NCBI GenBank assembly: GCA_036658435.1
Contig: JAVXEO010000010.1
Span: 1 to 48,239, forward strand
Reading direction: 5' to 3'
Source of the DNA: DIGJ01 sp036658435
Lineage (GTDB): Bacteria > Bacillota > Clostridia > Lachnospirales > Lachnospiraceae
DNA length: 48,239 bases
The notes beneath the pieces were generated by a model. That model saw only the letters and a list, made by a program, of their open reading frames with translations, was not told the DNA's origin and ran no database searches. The position numbers were made by a program, and so were the translations under genes. Positions 33,866 to 43,194 of the stretch are shown here, piece by piece. Each line of letters begins with the position of its first letter. Position 1 is the first letter of the stretch.

Positions 33866-35119
33866 TTAGCCTAACAATGATAATACACCTTGTGTAGATT
33901 GGTTTGCCTGTGCTAACATGGACTGACCAGCCTGAGTCAAGATATTATTCTTGGAGTAATTGGTCATTTCTTCTGCCATATCAACATCACGAATACGGCT
34001 TTCAGCAGCCTGTAAGTTCTCTCCTGAAGTATCTAAGTTAGAAATCGTGTGCTCTAAACGGTTCTGAATAGCACCCATCTTTGCTCTTTCTGTAGAAACC
34101 TTTTCCAAAGCTTTATCAAAAGCCTTAGTTGCCATAGATGCGTTGGACTGTGTCGTAACATCTAATGCAAGACCTGTTCCATGGTCAGCAGTTCCTTTTG
34201 TCATGGTTCCTGTTTGAACAATTCCAAGATCTCTTGCTTTCATGCCGTTAATTCTCATTTCAATTTCCTGTCCTGAGTTAGCTCCGGCCTGAAGACGAAG
34301 GGATTCTTTTCCTGTGCTGGCAGCAGCAGCTGTCGTTACCTTAGAAAGAGAAATGGTAATGATATCGCCTGCTTTTAAGTTTGCAAATCCAGAAACACTA
34401 AAGGTTATATCTGCAGATGTACCAGTTGCTGTTAATGTGGTCTTTGCAACAGCACTGACTACAATACTTCCTGTAGAAATCTTTACATTCGCACCTTTTC
34501 CATTTAGGGATTCTACAGAATAGCCACCGCTGGAAATAGTTCCTGCCGTTGTTGCATCCTTATTAATGGTAATTCGAATAACATCATCCACGCCTACCAT
34601 CTTGCTTAAAGACGTTTTCACATTATTTGCTACAACAATACCATTCTGGAAGGTACCTTCGATTGTAGTTCCACCTGCTTTATAAGTAGTAGAACCCTTC
34701 TGGTCACCATTCAATAATTTCTTTGTATTGAACTCAGATGTATTGGCAATACGGTCAACTTCCTGTGTAAGTTGTGTAATCTCGTTCTGAATCTGTGTTC
34801 TATCATCGTCTGTGTTGGTATCATTTGCAGACTGTACAGACAACTCTCTCATTCTTTGAAGAATGTTCTGTGTTTCCTGAAGTCCACCTTCTGCTGTCTG
34901 AATTAAAGAAATACCATCTTCTGCATTGGTAGAAGCCTGATCCAAACCACGAATCTGTCCACGCATTTTTTCAGAAATTGCAAGTCCGGCTGCGTTATCG
35001 CCTGCACGGTTAATCTTGTAACCTGAACTTAATTTTTCTGTTGCTTTTGATAAAGCACCACTGGAGATACCTAACTGTCTGTTTGCGTTCATCGCGCTCA
35101 TATTATGTTGTACTATCAT
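33866..35119 (-). CDS. fliC: Flagellin (first in transcription order)
   Basis: A 417-residue flagellin from ATG 35119 (AAGGAGG site 6 bases upstream; the longer frame runs into the leader hairpin). N-terminus MIVQHNMSAMNANRQLG, conserved 'LQRMRELSVQ', and C-terminus '...ANQSTQGVLSLLG'. The D0/D1 parts are nearly the same as in the flagellin at 30119-31378, while the ~200-residue middle is related but divergent (Thr/Ser/Ala-rich). It has a sigma-28 promoter and a leader with a CsrA-type hairpin. Confidence 0.97.
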   Translation of the reverse strand: MIVQHNMSAMNANRQLGISSGALSKATEKLSSGYKINRAGDNAAGLAISEKMRGQIRGLDQASTNAEDGISLIQTAEGGLQETQNILQRMRELSVQSANDTNTDDDRTQIQNEITQLTQEVDRIANTSEFNTKKLLNGDQKGSTTYKAGGTTIEGTFQNGIVVANNVKTSLSKMVGVDDVIRITINKDATTAGTISSGGYSVESLNGKGANVKISTGSIVVSAVAKTTLTATGTSADITFSVSGFANLKAGDIITISLSKVTTAAAASTGKESLRLQAGANSGQEIEMRINGMKARDLGIVQTGTMTKGTADHGTGLALDVTTQSNASMATKAFDKALEKVSTERAKMGAIQNRLEHTISNLDTSGENLQAAESRIRDVDMAEEMTNYSKNNILTQAGQSMLAQANQSTQGVLSLLG

Positions 35120-35140
35120 ACTTATTCCTCCTTGAATGTG

Positions 35141-35160
35141 CAACAGCATCCTTGCTGTTG
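35141..35160 (-). promoter_or_regulatory. Likely CsrA-binding hairpin in the flagellin leader
   Basis: On the minus strand CAACAGCA and TGCTGTTG form a perfect 8-bp stem with the loop AGGA. A GGA in a hairpin loop is the classic CsrA target. A second GGA lies in the ribosome site (AAGGAGG) 10-15 bases downstream, the two-site layout known from Bacillus hag. csrA and fliW are encoded ~4 kb away. Confidence 0.75.
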
Positions 35161-35231
35161 GTGATAAATTAATATGTTGTTTAGTTTTAACTTTGTGGAA
35201 AGAAGGCCGGCCGAACCATTCTTTCTGCTTT

Positions 35232-35254
35232 CAAGTAAATAGTTTGTTTACTTG
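35232..35254. repeat. Inverted repeat at the start of the flagellin leader
   Basis: CAAGTAAA (35232-35239) and TTTACTTG (35247-35254) pair perfectly around 7 bases. It lies just downstream of the sigma-28 promoter and may form a 5'-end stabilising hairpin in the flagellin mRNA. Confidence 0.5.
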
Positions 35255-35260
35255 TTCTAT

Positions 35261-35287
35261 ATATCGACCGGTTCTTACTATTAGTTA
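35261..35287 (-). promoter_or_regulatory. Sigma-28 promoter of flagellin at 33866-35119
   Basis: On the minus strand TAAC (35287-35284), 15 bases, then GTCGATAT (35268-35261), close to TAAA-N15-GCCGATAA. The leader is ~135 bases. Confidence 0.7.
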
Positions 35288-35308
35288 AGAGCCGGAGAGA
35301 TATTATTT

Positions 35309-35791
35309 TTATTTCTTTCGGTCCATAAAAAATGACTTTCCATCATACTGATTTGCCATATTTTTATAGTAACTTGACACGGTGCGGTGATTTACGTGAA
35401 ATTCCTTAATCTCCGTCTTTTTTTTATTCAGTACCTGTTCCATATTTCTGCTATTTCGCTGTTCCATACCCTGAAGTTTTACACTTTTATCGGTAATTTT
35501 TTGAATCAGCTTCTGCAGCTTCTCTATTTCTTCCGGATATTGGCTGCCATGTTCCGACAATTCCTGTTTTACCTTGTCAAAAATAATCTCAAATCCATCA
35601 TCCGCTTTATCTAATTCTATCAGCAATTCATCCTTTTGTCGAATTATATTTTCAAATTCTTCCGACTCAATGGTTTCTTTCTCTATTTGATCTTTTTGCA
35701 TGATTGTAAGAGAGGTCAACTGTTCCAATAACAGGACTTTTTTTTGTAATACTTCAATTAAAATAATGATGTAGGTATTTTTTCCTTCCAT
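35309..35791 (-). CDS. FliT/FlgN-type flagellar export chaperone (probable)
   Basis: A 160-residue, charged, all-helical protein with coiled-coil character ('LQKKVLLLEQLTSLTIMQKDQIEK', 'LQKLIQKITDKSVKLQGMEQRN'). It follows fliS by 29 bases in the flaG-fliD-fliS unit, the place where fliT normally sits. FliT/FlgN-like chaperones hold the cap protein FliD or hook proteins before export. Sequence conservation in this family is low, so the call rests mainly on size, helix pattern and position. Confidence 0.68.
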   Translation of the reverse strand: MEGKNTYIIILIEVLQKKVLLLEQLTSLTIMQKDQIEKETIESEEFENIIRQKDELLIELDKADDGFEIIFDKVKQELSEHGSQYPEEIEKLQKLIQKITDKSVKLQGMEQRNSRNMEQVLNKKKTEIKEFHVNHRTVSSYYKNMANQYDGKSFFMDRKK

Positions 35792-35820
35792 TGTACTTCC
35801 TTCCTTACAGGCTGCAACCC

Positions 35821-36189
35821 TTATTTTGATGTTTTCATAATTTGTTTCCAGGTATCCCGCATCTCACGAATTCGTTTCAGGCCTTCCTCTAACAATTCCG
35901 GATCTTTTTTTATGTTCGCCTGTGTCAAGATCCAGTATATATAGTCATATACCCTGTCAAAATCTTTTGCAACCTCATACTTAAAGTCCAGTGTGGAACG
36001 AAATTCTACAATAATTTTCTTTGCTTTTTGGATATTATAATTGCACTTTTCGTAATCTTTTTTTTCAAGAGCCATGGCTGCAATATTGCAAAACTTAATT
36101 GCTCCATCATAAAGCATAAGCGTAAGCTCCGCAGGGGATGCTGTATTAATGTTTGTGTTTTTATATGCCATTGCTGCATTGGTTGCCAT
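35821..36189 (-). CDS. fliS: Flagellin export chaperone FliS
   Basis: The 122-residue protein has the FliS signature: 'YKNTNINTASPAELTLMLYDGAIKFCNIA' and 'LDFKYEVAKDFDRVYDYIYWILTQAN'. FliS binds the disordered C-terminal D0 helix of flagellin in the cytoplasm and stops it polymerising. Located 27 bases after fliD with a good AAGGAG site; length is standard. Confidence 0.95.
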   Translation of the reverse strand: MATNAAMAYKNTNINTASPAELTLMLYDGAIKFCNIAAMALEKKDYEKCNYNIQKAKKIIVEFRSTLDFKYEVAKDFDRVYDYIYWILTQANIKKDPELLEEGLKRIREMRDTWKQIMKTSK

Positions 36190-36216
36190 AATAATTTCTC
36201 CTTTTTTCTTTTATCA

Positions 36217-38430
36217 TCATTTACCGGACATTCCCATTAATGAAGAGAGGGAATTGCCTTGACTTTGTAGTTTACTAAGGGCTGTTTCCATTGCAGTAAA
36301 CTGTTTATAATAGCGGCTTTCCATAGCGGAAAGACGGTCTTCCCATTCTTTTATCTGCTTTGTATAAGCGTTATTCTTTGCTGTCATCTCTTTGTCATTA
36401 TAAAAGGTCAAAGCACTGCTAATAGAAGAGCGCTCCATCTTTTCTGTCATGGTATCATATAGGTTCTGTGAAATTTTTGATAGGGTCTTTACTAAAGCTT
36501 CTGGTGTCAAACCTCTTTCTATTGCATCGGAGCTTCCCTCTAAGGTTCCCTTTAAAAGATTCTTTTCTGCAGCATAGAGTCCATCATCTGCATCTCCATA
36601 TATATGAATTTTTCCTTTTTCTGTATAATCGGAAGAAGTTCGTATACCAAAACTTGCAAGTGAATAGGTCTTTCCATCCACTTCTACCTGTCCCATTAAA
36701 GCTGACCGCATAGCGGATGTCACACTATCTAAAATGGGATCTCTCCTTAAAATAGACTCTTTAATCTTATTTTCCCATTTTTCTACCTCATCGTCAGACA
36801 TGGCATCTTTTTCTTCCTGGGTCAACGGCTCATAGCCCTTTGCCGGTTTTGTGTCGTATAATTTATTCATTTCCTCTAACAGGGTATTGTACTCTTTTAC
36901 AAAGCCCTTTACCATATCGTACGTCTGGTCAACATTGCTTAGTACGGTAAAGGATATGCTCTCATTTGCTTTTGTCATTCCCTTTAAGTCAAAGGTCATG
37001 TAATTTGCACTTATATTATTGGAAGCACTCTCTAGTGTTGCACCATCTAAAACAATACGGGAATTCTTAGCTTTTGTTACCGTAAGCCCACTTACGTTAC
37101 CGCTTCCTGAAATCAAAACTTCGTCTCCGGTAATCTCTCCCATACCAATTTTAGTTAATAAACTGTTACCACCTGAGCTTCCTGCCGGAAGTTCCGCACA
37201 ATTGTTCTTATAGTCCGTAATCGTCGTGTTTAAGGAAGTAACCGCCTCTTTTGCTGCGTCCGCTTCTGTATCTGCTGTAACTTTCGCTTTATCCTTTATT
37301 TCTGTCCAGGCCGCACCCGTAGATGTCTTACTATACTTTGTTTCTACTGTAGTTTTTACGCCCTCTCGAAAACTCTTGTAAGCTGCATCGTTTTTTATTA
37401 AGGTAATCGTCTCTTCTTTTTTTGCTTTATGTGCCGCTTCATATGCTTTCTTTGTGGCAGCTTCATCCGCTCCCGGATTCTTTGTTACCCAGTTTTTACC
37501 TTCTTCACTTGTCAGCCAGGTAGCCTGATCCACATAATCGGTTAGCACTTCATCCGCTTTAGCCTCATAGGCTTTTGTAGTTTCTGCGGCACGGAGCCCT
37601 TGGATTGCACCATCTACACTTTCATTAAACTGTGCTTTGGCATACTTTTCTGCATAAGAGGTCAGCGTTGCCGCTGCATTCTTATATTCCTGGGAATCCG
37701 GTGCATTTTTTTTGATAATAGTATAGGCTTCGTCTACTTTTGCTTTGTCTTCACTTTTCAAGCTGTTATAGCCTGTCAGTTCATTTAATTTCTTACCTGC
37801 TTTTACATAAGCTTCTGTTACAGAGGAAGTCGTTATGGTAAATTTCTGGTTTTCTCCGGTTTCTTTGGAGCTGATAAAAAGGCGTCCCTGGGCACTGTCA
37901 TAAGTTGCATTGACTCCTGCGTTTTGACAGGAGCTTACGAAATCATTTAGCGTGGTTTTACTATCCACAATAAGCTTCTGGTCTTTTTTGGGATTGGATC
38001 CTTTTATTGTAATCACTGTATTTTCTGTAATTCCCAGACTGGAAAGTGTCGTTGCTCCTACCGCCTTTGAACCGCTTGCATCTGTTGTGATCACGCCACT
38101 GGTCAAATATTGTGCGCTTGCCAGTTGTTCTACTTGAAGAGTGTGAGCCCCTTTGGGCGCCGTATTCGACACGGAAATTGCCGCCTTGGTTTCATCCGAA
38201 ATAGACACCTTTTTGGACTGGTAATTACCCTGTGTTTTCATTTTAGTCAATGTTCCTGTGTAAAGAGCATAAATCTTCGTATTAAGTTCTTTCCATTTTT
38301 CTTGTTTCCAGGTAAGCTTTGTTTGGTTTTTTTCAAGTTTCGTTTTTTTCATGCTCTGGGCCGACATAAGTTCTTTTATAATCGCATCGGTATCCATGCC
38401 AGAAATCATGCCAGATAATTTTATTCCCAT
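36217..38430 (-). CDS. fliD: Flagellar cap protein FliD
   Basis: The 737-residue protein begins 'IKLSGMISGMDTDAIIKELMSAQ', the FliD N-terminal motif, and ends with the helical C-terminal region ('LSAMESRYYKQFTAMETALSKLQSQGNSLSSLMG'). FliD caps the filament and folds incoming flagellin. It is long for the family: the middle (~200-420) contains an Ala/Lys/Thr-rich, probably helical insertion. Located 11 bases after flaG, with a GGAGGT site. Confidence 0.94.
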   Translation of the reverse strand: MGIKLSGMISGMDTDAIIKELMSAQSMKKTKLEKNQTKLTWKQEKWKELNTKIYALYTGTLTKMKTQGNYQSKKVSISDETKAAISVSNTAPKGAHTLQVEQLASAQYLTSGVITTDASGSKAVGATTLSSLGITENTVITIKGSNPKKDQKLIVDSKTTLNDFVSSCQNAGVNATYDSAQGRLFISSKETGENQKFTITTSSVTEAYVKAGKKLNELTGYNSLKSEDKAKVDEAYTIIKKNAPDSQEYKNAAATLTSYAEKYAKAQFNESVDGAIQGLRAAETTKAYEAKADEVLTDYVDQATWLTSEEGKNWVTKNPGADEAATKKAYEAAHKAKKEETITLIKNDAAYKSFREGVKTTVETKYSKTSTGAAWTEIKDKAKVTADTEADAAKEAVTSLNTTITDYKNNCAELPAGSSGGNSLLTKIGMGEITGDEVLISGSGNVSGLTVTKAKNSRIVLDGATLESASNNISANYMTFDLKGMTKANESISFTVLSNVDQTYDMVKGFVKEYNTLLEEMNKLYDTKPAKGYEPLTQEEKDAMSDDEVEKWENKIKESILRRDPILDSVTSAMRSALMGQVEVDGKTYSLASFGIRTSSDYTEKGKIHIYGDADDGLYAAEKNLLKGTLEGSSDAIERGLTPEALVKTLSKISQNLYDTMTEKMERSSISSALTFYNDKEMTAKNNAYTKQIKEWEDRLSAMESRYYKQFTAMETALSKLQSQGNSLSSLMGMSGK

Positions 38431-38441
38431 CGTCTTACCTC

Positions 38442-38876
38442 CTATCGTTTTTCATCTACAAGTATCCCTGCAAGTTCCCACATTTTTTGTAGCATATCTA
38501 AGCTTTTCTCCGGTGGAATCTCACGGATTATCTCTTTGGTCTCCTGGTCGATTACCTGAATGGAGACTCTCTGTGTTTCTTCGTGGTAAGAAAACTCCAG
38601 ACTGGTTGCATCCGGTCTTCTAATCTTTTTATTTGCCTCAAATATTGCATTTTTGATTTGTTTTTCCCTTGCCTGACCTTCCTTGGTCTCCCTATCCTCT
38701 TTTGCTGTGTCCTGTGATAACATGGAATTCTTAATGGAAACTGTCTTTTCTATTGTGTTTAAACTAGAAGTCCCTTCCTGTTTTTTCCGTGATACATCCT
38801 CTGCTATTTTTGGGGTCTTATGTTCCTTCTCCCCATATGCAGAACTGGCTGTATTGGCAATTGATTCAATCTTCAT
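38442..38876 (-). CDS. flaG: FlaG family protein
   Basis: ATG 38876 follows GGAGGTG; the longer frame from 38909 lacks one. The 144-residue product has a variable polar N-terminus and the FlaG domain at the end: 'LEFSYHEETQRVSIQVIDQETKEIIREIPPEKSLDMLQKM'. FlaG influences filament length in other bacteria; its mechanism is not settled. First gene after the sigma-28 promoter at 38929-38956, directly before fliD. Confidence 0.9.
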   Translation of the reverse strand: MKIESIANTASSAYGEKEHKTPKIAEDVSRKKQEGTSSLNTIEKTVSIKNSMLSQDTAKEDRETKEGQAREKQIKNAIFEANKKIRRPDATSLEFSYHEETQRVSIQVIDQETKEIIREIPPEKSLDMLQKMWELAGILVDEKR

Positions 38877-38928
38877 CCTTGAACACCTCCTATGTTCATA
38901 CAAAAACATACTATGCTTCTTATTGGTT

Positions 38929-38956
38929 TTATCGGCAAGTCTCTTTAAAATGTTTA
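38929..38956 (-). promoter_or_regulatory. Sigma-28 promoter of flaG-fliD-fliS
   Basis: On the minus strand TAAA (38956-38953) and a perfect GCCGATAA (38936-38929) with a spacer of 16 (one more than usual). It lies just after csrA. Confidence 0.75.
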
Positions 38957-38965
38957 TAGACCGAT

Positions 38966-39187
38966 TTATTTGAATAATTCTTTTAATACATCTACATTGG
39001 TTGTATTATCAATTGCTTCCTTATTGGATTCCTGGATTTGAATATAAAGCTCTTTTCGGTAAATGGGAACACTTTTGGGTGCAGAAATTCCTATCTTGAT
39101 CTGTTCCCCTTTGATTTCTAATATTGTTATTTCAACGTCGTTTCCAATCATAATGGATTCATTTGTTCTTCTTGACAGGGCCAGCAT
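38966..39187 (-). CDS. csrA: Translational regulator CsrA
   Basis: The 73-residue protein starts MLALSRRTNESIMIGNDVEITIL and contains 'GEQIKIGISAPKSVPIYRKELY', including the RNA-binding beta1 and beta5 regions. CsrA binds GGA sites in flagellin mRNA leaders and blocks translation; FliW, encoded immediately upstream, antagonises it. fliW and csrA are directly adjacent (stop at 39188, start at 39187), so their products are made together. Confidence 0.97.
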   Translation of the reverse strand: MLALSRRTNESIMIGNDVEITILEIKGEQIKIGISAPKSVPIYRKELYIQIQESNKEAIDNTTNVDVLKELFK

Positions 39188-39655
39188 TTATTCATCCCCC
39201 TTATTTTCTTTCATTTTTTGTACCATATTATATACATTAAATTTAATTGGGTAGTCTTGATTTTCAACAATAATCTGACATCCTTTTTTTGAATCTGAAT
39301 TGATAATAATAGGGGCCTTTAGATTTGCTGTTATCTTTGTAATATCAGATGGAATGGTCATAATCAGTAAAATTACTACATTCTCTTCATTCAGGTCACC
39401 AAGAGACTTTAATAGTTCATCTTCTACTACCGGGTTATAATCCTCCTTAACAATCATGGGATTTACTACCGGAAGAGCAAAATTCTTTTCATCTAAGCTT
39501 TGCAGCCAGGATATACTTGGTTTCTCTTCCTTCTCTACATCATAAAGAATCGTAAATCTTTTATAATTTTCAAATCCCATAATTCCATTTTCAAAAGTAA
39601 TAATCTTCTCTTCTGTCAAATCAATTTCTCCGAAATATCTTGTTTGAACTACCAT
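39188..39655 (-). CDS. fliW: Flagellar assembly factor FliW
   Basis: The 155-residue protein begins 'VVQTRYFGEIDLTEEKIITFENGIMGFENYKRF' and has 'FALPVVNPMIVKEDYNP', both typical for FliW. FliW binds either flagellin or CsrA; when flagellin is exported FliW is free to inhibit CsrA, releasing flagellin translation. Located after flgL and immediately before csrA, the conserved Firmicutes order. Confidence 0.97.
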   Translation of the reverse strand: MVVQTRYFGEIDLTEEKIITFENGIMGFENYKRFTILYDVEKEEKPSISWLQSLDEKNFALPVVNPMIVKEDYNPVVEDELLKSLGDLNEENVVILLIMTIPSDITKITANLKAPIIINSDSKKGCQIIVENQDYPIKFNVYNMVQKMKENKGDE

Positions 39656-39697
39656 AATATGAGCTCCTTTTCCCTTTTCTTTTATCTTAACATGTTT

Positions 39698-41296
39698 CTA
39701 TAAATAATCAAGCAATGTCTTTGATACCACTGTAGATGCACAGGACAACGAGGCTTCATAAATCACCTGCGCCTGCTTATAATTTATAACCGAGTCCTCC
39801 AAATCCACCTTGTCGTTTTCACTTAAAAGTTTTGTAAAACTAACCTTTTGATTTTCCAGACGGCTTTCTGTTAAGTCAAGGCGCAGGCTTCGGCTTCCGT
39901 GGTTTGCAAGGGCTACATTTAATGTGGACTGTGCTTCTTTTGCCATGGTCATCCCCGAGCTAAATCCCTGTCTTAAAATGGTTTTCTTTAATGTTTGTTC
40001 GGTCTCTAACTGATTCTGTAATTCTTTCAGATTGGCTTTTTCTACCTCATCTGTGCTGGTTGTAATTAGTTTCTTTACCTCAGAAATCTTATCTTCCATT
40101 TGAAATACATCTTTTACATTGCGAATAATTTCTTCTATTTTGGTTCCTACCGTAGTGCTTAGGGCATCTTTTGCCAGTGTATTTACTGTGAGTTTCTGGC
40201 TAAAATTAATTTCGTAATCAATTTTTTGTTTCTCCGGTGTGGTATATTGAATCTTTTCTTCCTTAAAACCAGCTCCACCTGTATTTATAACAATATTACT
40301 TTCACTGCATTCAAAGTAGTGTTCCGGAGCAATGTCATCTTCTGCAAATTCAGACTTTGTATATTCCACCTGGAAATCCGAATGTTTCTGTGCCATGGAA
40401 TAGGCCTCTTTACCAAAAATCAATTCCCCGGTCTCCGGAACAAATATAATCTCCTTATCTCCCGGTGTATAGCAAGACCCCTGGGTTCCCTCGCTGGAAG
40501 AAACCGTCTTTAATGTGTATCCGGAAGCACCTCCATCCGGAAGGGTTATTTTTTCCGCTTTATTCAAAGGATTGGTAAAGGTAATTTCCTGTAATCCGGC
40601 TTTTCTTACAAAATCTTTTCCACCGGCATTTACTTTATTATCGGGTCCTTTATCCAGGTTGGTATAAGAAAGCTGCAAACGGTTGGCCGATTCTACGGTT
40701 GGAGCATTTTTTGCATAATCATCACCTGGGGTTCCTGCGACATAAGCAGCCCCGCCTTTTACAAAAGACTTGTTATTAATACTTCCAAAGGATAGATTTT
40801 CTTTAATTGTATATAGCGTATTGTTTATTTTCTGTTCCTTTAATGAATTATTATCAAATAGTAACGGTTCATCGGTGCGAAATCCGGTGAATAAATATCT
40901 TCCGGCATAATCCGAATTTCCCTGTTCGTAAATCTGCTTTTTGAACTGGTTCAGCGTTTCTATAATATTATTTCTATCCTGGGTTTCCAATGTATCCGTT
41001 GCACCTTGGGTGCAATAAGTTGACATCGTTTCCAAGACTTTATTCATTTCCTTCATGGCATCCTCGGTTACGGACATCCAGGATTTTGCATCCTTAATAT
41101 TTTTATCCAGGTACTGAGCAATTTCCGTAATCTGTGTACGGAATTTTAGAGAACGAACAGCAACTACCGGGTCATCGGAAGGATTTTCTATTTTATTTTG
41201 TGTGGAATACTGGTATCCCGTTGTGTCTACGTTTATTTTATTTCGATTAATGTTATTCAGCATATTGGTTGTCATCATTTGGTTGGTTACTCGCAT
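39698..41296 (-). CDS. flgL: Flagellar hook-filament junction protein FlgL (HAP3)
   Basis: The 532-residue protein has a flagellin-like N-terminus ('MRVTNQMMTTNMLNNINRN', 'NPSDDPVVAVRSLKFRTQI') and C-terminal 'LRLDLTESRLENQKVSFTKLLSENDKVDLEDSVINYKQAQ', the FlgL D0/D1 signature. It joins the hook to the filament. It is longer than classic FlgL (~300 residues) because of a ~200-residue variable middle domain. Located 30 bases after the second flgK. Confidence 0.93.
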   Translation of the reverse strand: MRVTNQMMTTNMLNNINRNKINVDTTGYQYSTQNKIENPSDDPVVAVRSLKFRTQITEIAQYLDKNIKDAKSWMSVTEDAMKEMNKVLETMSTYCTQGATDTLETQDRNNIIETLNQFKKQIYEQGNSDYAGRYLFTGFRTDEPLLFDNNSLKEQKINNTLYTIKENLSFGSINNKSFVKGGAAYVAGTPGDDYAKNAPTVESANRLQLSYTNLDKGPDNKVNAGGKDFVRKAGLQEITFTNPLNKAEKITLPDGGASGYTLKTVSSSEGTQGSCYTPGDKEIIFVPETGELIFGKEAYSMAQKHSDFQVEYTKSEFAEDDIAPEHYFECSESNIVINTGGAGFKEEKIQYTTPEKQKIDYEINFSQKLTVNTLAKDALSTTVGTKIEEIIRNVKDVFQMEDKISEVKKLITTSTDEVEKANLKELQNQLETEQTLKKTILRQGFSSGMTMAKEAQSTLNVALANHGSRSLRLDLTESRLENQKVSFTKLLSENDKVDLEDSVINYKQAQVIYEASLSCASTVVSKTLLDYL

Positions 41297-41326
41297 AGAC
41301 TTATACCTTCTCTCTTTTCTTGTTCA

Positions 41327-43159
41327 TCAAACTCCTGTGCCATTAATTAGCTTGTCATAAATCTGGTTCATGGTGGAAATTACTTTAGAACATAAATCGT
41401 AAGCATTTCTAAATTTAATTAAATCCATGGCTTCTTCATCACTATCCACTCCTGAAATGGACATTCTTTGTTTATTAACAACTTTCAATATATTTTCCTG
41501 GCTCTTTGCAAAGGTCATCGATGTCTTTGTATCAATGGCTATTTCTGCTACCATGGTCTGTAAAAACATATTTGGCGTTCCCTGTTTAAACATATTCATA
41601 TCGGACTTTAGTGCAAGCAACTTGTTTAGTACCGTCTTGTCTTCTATTCCGGTGTCGGTACCTGCATTATATTCTGCACAGGCAATCTTTTTGGGGTCAT
41701 CCACAATTGCCGTTGTCACTTTTAGATTCCCGGCGGTCATGTGATAGTAAGAACCCTTTACATACCCTTTTGCATCCGTATCCGTTGCCGCATTTGGCTG
41801 GGATTTGAATTCGGTTAAGGTTACATCAAAGACATATTCCTGACCGGTTCCTGCCAAAGTTCCTGTAAAGAAATCAAGGCCTCTGTCCCCATTCATGTCT
41901 TCTCCATCCTTATGTATATTATTAAAGGTACTGGCAAGAGTACGGGCAAATTCATTTAGCTGTGCCTGATAATAGGGAATTCCTTTATAATCCACGGACT
42001 CCCCAATGGATACCTTGCGGTTCACGGTATCCTCTTTCAATCCTTCTGTTAATTCAAAGGTATAGGTGTACGATCCATCTGCCTCTACTTTTGTAGAGAA
42101 GCTAGTGTAAGCATAGTCTCTGGCTCCAATGGTAATCTTTCCTTTTCCCTCCGGAATATTAAGTTTCATGATATCGTTCATATTTGAGGCGTTCACCGTC
42201 AATGTGGTGCTTCCTGCTTTTCCATTTCCATTTCCTTTAAAGTTTAGCTTATTATTTCCATCCCGCATTTCAAATAGTGCCTGAAGCTTTCCTCCCAGCG
42301 TCTGGCTGGAAGAGTCAAAGCTTTGTCCATTTTCCCATTTTAAGGTATAGAGTCCCTTTACGTTATTTTGATCTACACTGGTTTCCTCCGGTTTGGCATG
42401 TAAGGTCGTAAATTCATAGGTGTCCACCAGTACTTTTCCATCAAGACGTACAATATACTGGTTAACCCCTTTTTGATCCGCCATCGGTGTTTCTTTTACA
42501 TCCGTTCGTGCCAGAGTAGAAAGTTCATCCACCAATAAGTTTCTGGAATCCCGTAAATCGTTTGCTCTGGCTCCGGTCACTTCAATGGTATTAATCTGTA
42601 ATGTTAAGGAAGAAATACGTTCTGCAATGGAATTAATCTGATCCGCTGTATTTTTTACCTCTGCATTGCATTCTTTTTGCAATTCCTTTAATCGATTGTA
42701 CATGGTATTGATGGTTTCCGTAAGGCTGACCCCATTTTCCGTAACCTGTGTTCGGATGGTGGTATCCGATACACTGGTTCCAAGACTATTTAGCGATGCA
42801 AACATCTTGTTAAATGCATCGGTTGAGCCATCGGAATCAACCTCACTAAAATAACCCTGTACAGAATTCATATAATAGGCTCTGGAATCATAACTCCCAA
42901 AAATTGCGCTGTTATTCCAATACTTTATGTCATAGTAAGCATCCCTCTTTTGTTCAATGGCCGTTACATCAGAACCGGTTCCTTGCATGCCATAAGTGCT
43001 GTTTACTGAAATTGCATTGGATGCCGATTGTAAAACATGCTGTCTTGAATATCCTTTTGTATCTGCATTTGACGCATTGTGGGCAGCTGTATTAAGAGCT
43101 GCCTGATATGTATATAATCCTGATTTTCCAATTGTCAATCCAAAAAAACTATTTGCCAT
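41327..43159 (-). CDS. flgK: Flagellar hook-associated protein FlgK, second paralogue
   Basis: A 610-residue FlgK. The N-terminus 'GLTIGKSGLYTYQAALNTAAHNASNADTKGYSRQHV' is the rod/hook/HAP motif, and the C-terminus 'SGVDSDEEAMDLIKFRNAYDLCSKVISTMNQIYDKL' is the FlgK D0 helix. It follows the first flgK by 35 bases. It diverges widely from its neighbour in the middle. In the usual Asn-Ile-Ala-Asn motif Ile is replaced by Ala ('HNASNA'). Confidence 0.9.
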   Translation of the reverse strand: MANSFFGLTIGKSGLYTYQAALNTAAHNASNADTKGYSRQHVLQSASNAISVNSTYGMQGTGSDVTAIEQKRDAYYDIKYWNNSAIFGSYDSRAYYMNSVQGYFSEVDSDGSTDAFNKMFASLNSLGTSVSDTTIRTQVTENGVSLTETINTMYNRLKELQKECNAEVKNTADQINSIAERISSLTLQINTIEVTGARANDLRDSRNLLVDELSTLARTDVKETPMADQKGVNQYIVRLDGKVLVDTYEFTTLHAKPEETSVDQNNVKGLYTLKWENGQSFDSSSQTLGGKLQALFEMRDGNNKLNFKGNGNGKAGSTTLTVNASNMNDIMKLNIPEGKGKITIGARDYAYTSFSTKVEADGSYTYTFELTEGLKEDTVNRKVSIGESVDYKGIPYYQAQLNEFARTLASTFNNIHKDGEDMNGDRGLDFFTGTLAGTGQEYVFDVTLTEFKSQPNAATDTDAKGYVKGSYYHMTAGNLKVTTAIVDDPKKIACAEYNAGTDTGIEDKTVLNKLLALKSDMNMFKQGTPNMFLQTMVAEIAIDTKTSMTFAKSQENILKVVNKQRMSISGVDSDEEAMDLIKFRNAYDLCSKVISTMNQIYDKLINGTGV

Positions 43160-43194
43160 TCCAGCTTCCTCTTTTCTTTGCGCCAGTCTTTACG

